A DNA stretch of 12,026 nt from Lachnospiraceae bacterium (lineage in GTDB: Bacteria > Bacillota > Clostridia > Lachnospirales > Lachnospiraceae). The stretch spans positions 1 through 12,026 of the forward strand of contig JAEEKC010000030.1 in the NCBI GenBank assembly GCA_016282215.1, in the 5' to 3' direction. Shown here piece after piece: positions 6,571 to 12,026 of this stretch (its first letter is position 1; every line of letters begins with the position of its first letter). Below the pieces are notes generated by a model. It saw nothing but the letters and a program-made list of their open reading frames with translations, was not told the origin of the DNA and did no database searches. The position numbers were made by a program, and so were the translations under genes.

Positions 6571-7212
6571 ATGATCAGGGCCTTGGAGCATTTTAAAACG
6601 ATCACATATCACAGATATCTGGTGGCAAAGGGATGTTTTGCGGTGGGACTCTATTATCAGGGTCTGACCCATGATCTCTCAAAATACAGCCCTGCCGAAT
6701 TTATCGTGGGTGCCATGTACTATCAGGGAAACCGCAGCCCCAACAACGCAGAGCGGGAGGACAGAGGATACTCATCGGCCTGGCTGCATCACAAGGGCAG
6801 GAACAAACACCACTATGAATACTGGATCGATTACAGCGTTCATGCCATCGATAAAGGCTTTACACCGGTGCCGATGCCAAGGCGCTATGTGGTGGAAATG
6901 TTCATGGACAGAGTGGCCGCCAGCAAGGTCTACAACGGCGATGCCTATAAAGACAGCGATCCGCTGACCTATTTTTCCAAGGGCAAAGGAAGCGGTCTTT
7001 TGCATCCGAAGACGGAAGCGCAGCTGGAACGCCTGCTGATGATGCTGGCAAGATACGGAGAGAAAAGGACCTTTGCCTACATCAAAAACCATGTGCTGAA
7101 AACGGCATCTCCGGCGCAGCGGATCCGGGCATTTTTGCTACGGCAGCGCATTTTGGCTGATTATGGGAAGCTGAAGAAGGAAGCGCAGAGAGAAGCGAAA
7201 CGTAAGATGTGA
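6571..7212 (+). CDS. DUF5662 family protein
   Basis: The 213-residue product matches the DUF5662 pattern as I know it: an N-terminal helix, then THDLSKYSPAEF (33-44), WLHHKGRNKHHYEYW (71-85), and DR at 113-114. The regularly placed His and Asp residues (His34, Asp35, His73, His74, His80, His81, Asp113) in a helical protein suggest a metal site, perhaps HD-domain-like, but the activity is unknown. Members are sometimes mislabelled catalase, which nothing here supports. It has no signal peptide or membrane segment, and the C-terminal 25 residues are Lys/Arg/Glu-rich. The start is supported by GGAGG at 6562-6566, although the spacing of 4 bases is short. The gene begins 29 bases after the GH13-like gene and ends 57 bases before the lactonase gene, which fits one operon. 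Confidence 0.75.
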   Translation: MIRALEHFKTITYHRYLVAKGCFAVGLYYQGLTHDLSKYSPAEFIVGAMYYQGNRSPNNAEREDRGYSSAWLHHKGRNKHHYEYWIDYSVHAIDKGFTPVPMPRRYVVEMFMDRVAASKVYNGDAYKDSDPLTYFSKGKGSGLLHPKTEAQLERLLMMLARYGEKRTFAYIKNHVLKTASPAQRIRAFLLRQRILADYGKLKKEAQREAKRKM

Positions 7213-7269
7213 ATCGGATTCTGATGAGGGGCGTTGGAAGTATCGCAATAAACATAAGGACGTGAAAAT

Positions 7270-8331
7270 ATGGCAGCAAAGAAAAAATACGTAGCATATG
7301 TATCCACCTACACCATGGGAGACCAGCACGGCATTAAGATCTACGATGTTGATATGAAAAACGGCCGGTTTACGGAGAAGGACAGAGTAGAAATCTCCAA
7401 TTCTTCCTATGTGACGATTTCCCATGATGAAGAGTTTTTGTATTCCATCACGGATTTCGGTGTAGAGTCCTACCGCATCGAAGAGGATGGAAGTTTGGAG
7501 TTTATGAATCATGCTTCCATCAACGGTATGCGCGGATGCTATCTGTCCACGGATTATGAAGAAAAATTCCTGTTCGTAGCCGGTTACCATGACGGAAAGA
7601 TCACGGTACTTCGCCTTCTCGGAGACGGCAGCGTAGGCGAGATCACGGACGAGATCTACTTAAAGGGAATGGGAACCGTGACCGAGCGTAACTTTCGTCC
7701 GCATGCGAACTGCGTGAAGATGACCAGGGATAACCACTATCTGATGGCGGCGGATATCGGCATGGACCATGTGGATGTATACCGTCTGAATCATCAGACC
7801 GGAAAACTTAAGCTGGTGGACGTGCTCAGGAGTGAGATCAATTCCGCGCCGCGTCATATCAAGATGACAAAAGACGGAAAGTTTGTTTATATCGTTCATG
7901 AAATGAAGAATTATATCGATGTGTATTCCTATAAAGAAGAGGATGACAATCCGTATTTTACCAAGATCCAGCAGATCTCCACGCTGAACGATTATCATGC
8001 CGGCATGTCGGCGGCCAGCGCGCTGAACTTTTCTGCAGATGAAAAATACCTGATCAGTTCCAATGCCGGGGATAACAGCGCTGTGGGATATAAGATCGAC
8101 CACAGGACAGGCATGCTTGAAAAACTGTTCTGCCTGCCGGTCAGCGGTGATTATCCAAAGGATGTGGCGCTGTTCCCGGATAATAAACATCTGGTCAGCT
8201 TAAACCATGAATCCGGCACCATGACCTTCTTTAATGCGGACATGGAAAAAGGGCTTATCGTCATGAACGGAAAAGAGATCAAGATCGAAAGCCCCAACTG
8301 TATCATTTTCCATGCGGTGGAAGAAGGTTGA
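7270..8331 (+). CDS. Lactonase family protein (6-phosphogluconolactonase-type beta-propeller)
   Basis: The 353-residue product is the length of the seven-bladed propeller lactonase family (Pgl/YkgB-like). It has repeated blade signatures of the form xDGxFxYxxxx. The diagnostic segment is RPHANCVKM (143-151) followed by DIGMDHVDVYRL (162-173), equivalent to HPHxV and DLGxDxVxVY in the family. RHIKMTKDGKFVYIVHE begins at 195, and PKDVALFPDNKHLVSLNHES is near the end. Family members hydrolyse 6-phosphogluconolactone or act on other sugar lactones; which one applies here cannot be told. It is cytoplasmic, without a signal peptide. AAGGA at 7256-7260 sets the start at 7270. It is the last gene of the plus-strand run, stopping 7 bases before the convergent ABC-F gene ends, and its terminator lies inside that gene. 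A sugar-metabolic role agrees with the neighbouring glucan-binding-like protein, but the link is inference. Confidence 0.85.
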   Translation: MAAKKKYVAYVSTYTMGDQHGIKIYDVDMKNGRFTEKDRVEISNSSYVTISHDEEFLYSITDFGVESYRIEEDGSLEFMNHASINGMRGCYLSTDYEEKFLFVAGYHDGKITVLRLLGDGSVGEITDEIYLKGMGTVTERNFRPHANCVKMTRDNHYLMAADIGMDHVDVYRLNHQTGKLKLVDVLRSEINSAPRHIKMTKDGKFVYIVHEMKNYIDVYSYKEEDDNPYFTKIQQISTLNDYHAGMSAASALNFSADEKYLISSNAGDNSAVGYKIDHRTGMLEKLFCLPVSGDYPKDVALFPDNKHLVSLNHESGTMTFFNADMEKGLIVMNGKEIKIESPNCIIFHAVEEG

Positions 8332-8338
8332 GTTTTTG

Positions 8339-10309
8339 CTATTCAGCCAGCTTATCCCATAACGCATACAATTCTTCGAGAGCCTCCTCTGCGGAGGCTT
8401 TCTTTTTGGTCAGTTCCTGAAGGAGCGGAAGATTGGTTCCGTTCTTCGGATCGGACAGCTGCGTATCCAGATCGGCAGATTCTTCCTCTAACGCAGCGAT
8501 CTTTGCCTCACATTCTTCGAGCTGCTGTTTCTGCTTTTTCAGCCGGGCCTGCTCGGCTTTTTGCTGTTGCCACAGATCTTTGGCAGAAGCTTTGTCGTCG
8601 GAAACATCAGACATGACCGGCGCTTCGGACGAAGCATAGGTGGTATGATCTGATATGACATTGCCGGCTGCCTGCGCCCCTTCCACAGTATCCCGTTTTT
8701 CCAGAAAGTAATCATAGTTACCTTCATAGGGATAAAAATGTCCGCCGGAAAGATGCAGCAATCTCGTTGCAGTCGTATTGACAAAATACCGGTCATGGCT
8801 GACATAAAGGAGCGTGCCGGGATAGTTCCGGATCGCGTTTTGCAGGATCTCACGGGAAGTGATATCCAAATGGTTTGTCGGCTCGTCGAGGATCAGAAAG
8901 TTAGCGCCGGATAACATCAGCTTCGCAAGGGAAAGACGGCCTTTTTCGCCACCGCTTAAGGAGGATACTTTTTTGTAAACATCATCACCGGTAAACAGAA
9001 AGGCAGCGAGCGTGTTGCGGATCTTCGTATTATCCAAAGAAGGGTAGGCATCAGAGATCTCTTCGAACAGGGTTTTGTCAGCGGACAGTTCCTGATGCTC
9101 CTGGTCATAGTAGCCAACCTGAACCTTTACGCCGAAATCGATCTTGCCGCCGTCAGCATCTTCAAGTCCGGTAAGGATCTTCAGCAAAGTGGTCTTGCCG
9201 GTCCCGTTGTCGCCGATGATGGCGATATGCTCGCCGCGGCGGATGAACAGATCCGTATGATCAAATAAATGCAGGTCACCGAAACTCTTGGAAAGACCGG
9301 TGGCTGAGAGTACATCTTTTCCGCTTTCGATATCCGGCTCAAGAGACAGCTTCATCCTGTCGTTTAAGTCTTCCGGTTTTTCGATCCGTTCGATGCGGTC
9401 CAGCTTCTTTTCACGGCTTTCCGCCCGTTTGATGGATTTTTCCCTGTTAAAGGATTTGAGTTTTTCGATGACTTTTTCTTCGTGGGCGATCTCAGCCTGT
9501 TGTTTATAGAAAGCTGAGAGCCTTGCTTTCAGGCGCTCGGCTGACTTTTTGGCATAATCCGAATAATTGCCCTGATAAGTGACGAGTTTTCTCTCTTCAA
9601 TGGAAATGACTTTGTCAGCCACCATATCGAGAAAATACCGGTCATGGGATACGATCAGAACGCAGCCCTTATAGTTTTTCAAAAAGGTTTCGAGCCATTC
9701 CGTCGCAGCAATGTCCAGATGGTTGGTGGGCTCATCCAATATGATCAGATCCGGGCTCTGGAATAAAAGTCCTGCCAGGTGAGCGCGGGTTTTCTGTCCG
9801 CCGGAGAGTGTGTTCATAGGGCGGTAGAATTCTTCTTCGGAAAAACCGAGGCCCCCCAGTGTGCCCTCTAAACGGCTGCGGTATTCATAGCCTCCTTTTT
9901 GTTCAAAGGCATCGTGCAGCTGTGTATATTTATGAATGGTCTCTTCTAAAAGGGGATCATCTGCCGCCTTTTCCAACTGCAGCTTTTGCATGGTCTTTTC
10001 AAGCTGCGAAAGTTCACACTCCATGCCGGTCAGCTCCGGCTGATAGGAGAGCATCATTTCATAAATGGTCTCATCGTCACCGGCATCGTTTTCCTGAGCC
10101 AGATAGCCGACGGTTATCCCTTTGGGCATGATAACAGAGCCCTCATCGGAAGGCTCTAAATCAACCAGCATTTTCAGAAGCGTACTTTTCCCTGCGCCGT
10201 TCATCCCGACAAGAGCAGCCTTGTCGTGTTCGTTCAACAGAAAAGAAGCCCCGTCAAACAGGGTCTGCTGCGGATATGTTTTTTTGATGTTCTGACATGA
10301 TAAGATCAT
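8339..10309 (-). CDS. ABC-F family ATPase (translation-associated, two ABC domains, no membrane domain)
   Basis: The 656-residue product has two ABC domains in one chain and no membrane segments. Domain 1 has Walker A GMNGAGKST (35-43), signature LSGGQ (168-172) and DEPTNHLD (192-199). A charged helical interdomain linker of about 80 residues follows (about 235-320). Domain 2 has Walker A GDNGTGKTT (366-374), LSGGE (451-455) and DEPTNHLD (475-482). The last 80 residues (about 575-656) are a Glu/Lys/Gln-rich coiled coil as in Uup/YdiF-type members. ABC-F proteins bind the ribosomal E site and rescue or tune stalled ribosomes; some give antibiotic resistance. A housekeeping YdiF/Uup-like member fits better, but resistance cannot be excluded. 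The start at 10309 has AGGA 9 bases upstream. The in-frame extension to 10384 would need a TTG start and is not ABC-F-like. A strong promoter lies at 10431-10459. Confidence 0.9.
   Translation of the reverse strand: MILSCQNIKKTYPQQTLFDGASFLLNEHDKAALVGMNGAGKSTLLKMLVDLEPSDEGSVIMPKGITVGYLAQENDAGDDETIYEMMLSYQPELTGMECELSQLEKTMQKLQLEKAADDPLLEETIHKYTQLHDAFEQKGGYEYRSRLEGTLGGLGFSEEEFYRPMNTLSGGQKTRAHLAGLLFQSPDLIILDEPTNHLDIAATEWLETFLKNYKGCVLIVSHDRYFLDMVADKVISIEERKLVTYQGNYSDYAKKSAERLKARLSAFYKQQAEIAHEEKVIEKLKSFNREKSIKRAESREKKLDRIERIEKPEDLNDRMKLSLEPDIESGKDVLSATGLSKSFGDLHLFDHTDLFIRRGEHIAIIGDNGTGKTTLLKILTGLEDADGGKIDFGVKVQVGYYDQEHQELSADKTLFEEISDAYPSLDNTKIRNTLAAFLFTGDDVYKKVSSLSGGEKGRLSLAKLMLSGANFLILDEPTNHLDITSREILQNAIRNYPGTLLYVSHDRYFVNTTATRLLHLSGGHFYPYEGNYDYFLEKRDTVEGAQAAGNVISDHTTYASSEAPVMSDVSDDKASAKDLWQQQKAEQARLKKQKQQLEECEAKIAALEEESADLDTQLSDPKNGTNLPLLQELTKKKASAEEALEELYALWDKLAE
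8381..8407 (+). terminator. Intrinsic terminator for the lactonase operon, embedded in ABC-F coding sequence
   Basis: AGCCTCC (8381-8387) pairs perfectly with GGAGGCT (8393-8399) around a 5-base loop, and TTTCTTTTT follows on the plus strand (8399-8407). It lies 50 bases past the lactonase stop, within codons for the C-terminal coiled coil of the convergent ABC-F gene. Read from the minus strand the T run precedes the hairpin as A residues, so the signal works only in the plus direction. Confidence 0.8.
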
Positions 10310-10424
10310 TGTGTTATCCTGCTTACCGATAATATACGGATCTGCTACAAGTCCTTGCCGATCCGTTTGAAGATTCCTGAGCAAATATAGTATCCGATTC
10401 TGTCAGGAAAGCATATTTACTACG
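10310..10424 (-). promoter_or_regulatory. 5' leader of the ABC-F gene with one hairpin
   Basis: The predicted start point near 10424 leaves about 115 untranslated bases. Within it ACGGATC (10336-10342, plus coordinates) and GATCCGT (10360-10366) form a 7-bp stem with a 17-base loop. It ends about 26 bases before the start codon and has no U run after it, so it is not a simple attenuator. The only short reading frame I see begins with an ATG after three bases of TSS-proximal sequence, encodes three residues, and has no ribosome site. Attenuation is known for some resistance ABC-F genes but is not demonstrated here. Confidence 0.35.
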
Positions 10425-10430
10425 TGAGTG

Positions 10431-10459
10431 ATGATAACAAAGCGTGTGGGCACTGTCAA
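10431..10459 (-). promoter_or_regulatory. Sigma-A promoter for the ABC-F gene
   Basis: On the minus strand a perfect TTGACA (plus positions 10454-10459) is followed after exactly 17 bases by TATCAT (10431-10436). Transcription would begin near 10424. This is the best-matching promoter in the window and points at the ABC-F gene. Confidence 0.8.
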
Positions 10460-10479
10460 GGTTTGAAAAAAACAAACCT
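10459..10479. repeat. 7-bp inverted repeat with A7 spacer between divergent promoters
   Basis: AGGTTTG (10459-10465), seven A, CAAACCT (10473-10479). One arm touches the -35 box of the ABC-F promoter and covers part of the proposed -35 of the xylanase promoter. Neither strand shows a terminator-style T run after the stem. The symmetry and position suit an operator for a dimeric regulator, but no protein is identified. Confidence 0.45.
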
Positions 10480-10491
10480 GTATCGTAAATT
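10463..10491 (+). promoter_or_regulatory. Candidate sigma-A promoter for the GH10 xylanase gene
   Basis: TTGAAA (10463-10468) and TAAATT (10486-10491) are 17 bases apart, each one or two mismatches from consensus. It is back to back with the ABC-F promoter. If used, the xylanase transcript would carry about 220 untranslated bases. No better plus-strand promoter was found closer to the gene; AT-rich TATTAT/TATGAT at 10550-10558 lacks a matching -35. Confidence 0.45.
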
Positions 10492-10529
10492 ATTCAAATT
10501 TTTTCGGTGTTGGATTCATATTTCTTCGG

Positions 10530-10545
10530 GCGAAAAAAGTTTCGC
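10530..10545. repeat. Short palindrome GCGAAA-N4-TTTCGC upstream of the xylanase gene
   Basis: A perfect 6-bp inverted repeat with an AAAG centre, 16 bases in total. It lies downstream of the proposed xylanase promoter and just upstream of the large stem-loops. It could be a repressor operator in DNA or a small hairpin in the leader. It does not fit the usual Firmicute catabolite-response (cre) pattern. Confidence 0.4.
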
Positions 10546-10560
10546 TGCATATTATGATGT

Positions 10561-10643
10561 GTTAGTCGGTTGTTTTCTGCCGAGGCGATGAATGTTCTGC
10601 AAGAGCATCTGCCAAAGAAGGGAAACGGCAAAGAACCACTAAC
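10561..10643 (+). promoter_or_regulatory. Large nested stem-loop in the xylanase leader (structured RNA candidate)
   Basis: The 83 bases fold as one irregular hairpin. The outer stem is GTTAGT (10561-10566)/ACTAAC (10638-10643), continuing after a bulged C with GGTT (10568-10571)/AACC (10634-10637). The middle stem is TGCCG (10578-10582)/CGGCA (10626-10630). The inner pair is GGC (10584-10586)/GCC (10611-10613). The apex is ATGTTCT (10592-10598)/AGAGCAT (10602-10608) with a GCA loop and one wobble. The 3' side has an asymmetric purine loop, AAAGAAGGGAAA (10614-10625). Internal loops of this kind are usual in ligand-binding RNA. It does not match a riboswitch class I know. Pairing was done by eye. 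Confidence 0.5.
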
Positions 10644-10652
10644 CAATTAAAA

Positions 10653-10695
10653 AGCAGTGTTTGGTCGGTATGGAAATACGGAGTCAAATGCTGCT
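10653..10695 (+). promoter_or_regulatory. Second long hairpin in the xylanase leader
   Basis: AGCAGTGTTTG (10653-10663) pairs along its full length with CAAATGCTGCT (10685-10695), 11 pairs of which two are wobbles. Inside, GTAT (10668-10671) and ATAC (10676-10679) close a GGAA loop. It ends 13 bases before the AAAGGGG ribosome site (10707-10713), which it leaves free. No T run follows, so it is not a terminator. Together with the preceding stem-loop it could form a two-part regulatory or mRNA-stabilising leader. Confidence 0.5.
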
Positions 10696-10719
10696 GAACA
10701 ATTAAGAAAGGGGAAAAAG

Positions 10720-12026
10720 ATGAGGAAAAAGTGGAAACAATTAGTTGTGGCCGGTCTTGCGGTATCCATGGTCGTTCCATTTATAGCGGGAGCGGGAATG
10801 AATGCAAAAGCCGGAAGGGTGGTACAGGAGGAGGTTAGCGCCGAGCAGGATCCTATTTATGATTATACTGCAAACAAGGTGTATGAGTTTAACTTCAAAC
10901 AGCTTGAGATGGCACAAGCGTGGGATACGCAGATATCTGTCGATAAAGATACCGGAAAAGCGACGCTGACCTACTCAAAAGCGTATGATCAGATATTCTT
11001 TAACCTTCCGGAAGGAATTGATCCGGCCAGAGTTACGAAAGTGGAGCTGACAGGAAGCAATTTATCGAATATTTGTCTGAAGCTTCAAAAGGGTGTAGGC
11101 GGAGCTGAAGTAACGGATTATTCCAATGCATATTCAATACCGGCAGGCTCTGACTATACGGTTATTGATATTATGTACAAGGGACAAACGGTGACACCGG
11201 TTGTTGTAGATTCCGTGAAGATCACTCTGGCAACTGCGCCTGCGAAGAAACAGGAAATCGTTGTTACCAAGAAACTCAGTGATCTGGAAATTGCAGCTAA
11301 CGATGAAGATGCAGAGATGAAAAACGGTACGGTGACGTTTAACAAAGCATACCAGAGTATCTATTTTAAAATCCCCGTGAATGATTCGGACGATCCGCTT
11401 GCAAGAATCGATGTAAAAGGTGATGCGAAAGGCCTGTCCTACAAGGTAATGAACGAAGATCATTACACGAATAACAGGAATAATGATTCTGCCGGTGGTC
11501 TGACTGTAACCTATGGCAATGCATCGGGTTCTTTTGAAGTAACGGTTACGGATCCGGTGGTCTTTGTTGTGATGAGTGGCGGGGGCGAACCTTATGGATC
11601 ATTCTCATTGGACAGCGAGATAGACTTTGTCTATAAAAAATCCATTCCGGTTCAGATGGACATTCCGAACCTGAAAGATACGGTTGTATCTGCAAATGGT
11701 CTTGGTGAAGATGCTTATGTAGCAACCTGTATCGGATCCGGTACGATCAACGATCCGAAGGCTGTTCAGCTTGTGAAAAAGCATTTTAATGCCGTAACAC
11801 TGGAAAATGAATTGAAACCCGAGTCTTTGTTTACGAATATCAGCGGCGAAGATGCAACCGCAGAATTCAAGGGCGAAAAGGTTCCGGCACAGCTGAATTT
11901 CTCATCTCCGGATGCTATTTTGGACAAGATCCTGGAGTGGAATAAAGAGGACGATGTTAATATCAAGGTGAGAGGCCATGTGCTTACTTGGCATTCCCAG
12001 ACACCCGATTGGTTTTTCAAGGAAAA
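10720..12026 (+). CDS. Secreted GH10 endo-1,4-beta-xylanase, 5' part (3' end outside window)
   Basis: This frame runs open from the ATG at 10720 to the window end (435 full codons). AAAGGGG (10707-10713) precedes the ATG. A signal peptide is clear: RKKWK, a hydrophobic core, then an A-K-A cleavage motif at 29-31. Two related beta-rich modules follow, about 51-171 and 180-306; compare TLTYSKAYDQIFFNLP (83-98) with TVTFNKAYQSIYFKIP (204-219). The GH10 domain begins near 327. HFNAVTLENELKPESLF (355-371) and RGHVLTWHSQTPDWFF (418-433) are diagnostic of substrate-binding strands of GH10. Both catalytic glutamates lie beyond the window. The enzyme cleaves xylan outside the cell. The N-terminal modules are probably carbohydrate-binding, of a family I cannot name. 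Other modules or a cell-wall anchor may follow downstream. Confidence 0.92.
   Translation, partial: MRKKWKQLVVAGLAVSMVVPFIAGAGMNAKAGRVVQEEVSAEQDPIYDYTANKVYEFNFKQLEMAQAWDTQISVDKDTGKATLTYSKAYDQIFFNLPEGIDPARVTKVELTGSNLSNICLKLQKGVGGAEVTDYSNAYSIPAGSDYTVIDIMYKGQTVTPVVVDSVKITLATAPAKKQEIVVTKKLSDLEIAANDEDAEMKNGTVTFNKAYQSIYFKIPVNDSDDPLARIDVKGDAKGLSYKVMNEDHYTNNRNNDSAGGLTVTYGNASGSFEVTVTDPVVFVVMSGGGEPYGSFSLDSEIDFVYKKSIPVQMDIPNLKDTVVSANGLGEDAYVATCIGSGTINDPKAVQLVKKHFNAVTLENELKPESLFTNISGEDATAEFKGEKVPAQLNFSSPDAILDKILEWNKEDDVNIKVRGHVLTWHSQTPDWFFKE

Noticed and set aside
10310..10384. N-terminal extension of the ABC-F protein
   Set aside because: It would need a TTG start with no ribosome site and adds 25 residues not seen in ABC-F proteins; the ATG at 10309 begins the standard MILSCQNIKK sequence.
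10562..10780. 72-residue minus-strand frame over the xylanase leader
   Set aside because: It overlaps the xylanase start region, has no ribosome site or known similarity, and the region is better explained as structured leader.
1..12026. tRNA, rRNA, CRISPR array, insertion sequence or phage genes
   Set aside because: None seen: no tRNA cloverleaf, no spaced direct repeats, and no transposase- or integrase-like product in any strand.

Overview
The window looks like chromosomal DNA of a gut or rumen Firmicute, most likely a Lachnospiraceae-type Clostridium relative. The evidence is moderate GC by eye, strong GGAGG/AAGGA ribosome binding sites, TTGACA/TATAAT-type promoters, a DUF1292 protein, a DUF5662 protein, and a secreted GH10 xylanase whose matches and architecture suit a plant-fibre degrader. 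This placement rests on gene content and has not been checked by search.

Layout. (1) 2-631 is the 3' part of gltX (glutamyl-tRNA synthetase, anticodon-binding end), followed on the same strand by a short UvrD/PcrA-type superfamily 1 helicase (682-2694). (2) A small acidic DUF1292 gene runs convergently (3064-2717). (3) From a good sigma-A promoter at 3100-3128 a plus-strand run of four genes begins. They are a sirtuin-fold protein with altered catalytic residues (3275-4042), a GlgX/isoamylase-like GH13 protein that appears catalytically dead and carries a large acidic insertion (4070-6541), a DUF5662 protein (6571-7212) and a beta-propeller lactonase-family protein (7270-8331). (4) The run ends at an intrinsic terminator that lies inside the 3' coding end of the convergent ABC-F ATPase gene (10309-8339). 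(5) A 410-base divergent regulatory region (10310-10719) holds back-to-back promoters and a long structured leader. It precedes the 5' part of a secreted GH10 xylanase (10720 to the window end, cut).

The most interesting material is of three kinds. First, the sirtuin-like and GH13-like proteins are adjacent, apparently co-transcribed, and both have lost catalytic residues while keeping their folds, which suggests a binding or regulatory pair rather than two enzymes. Second, the 140-nt leader of that operon can form two mutually exclusive structures: a long-range closing stem, or a hairpin that masks the Shine-Dalgarno sequence. This is the architecture of a translational riboswitch, and I could not match it to a known class by eye. 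Third, the xylanase leader contains two large nested stem-loops (10561-10643 and 10653-10695) that look like a separate structured cis-regulatory RNA. No tRNA, rRNA, insertion sequence or CRISPR array was seen.
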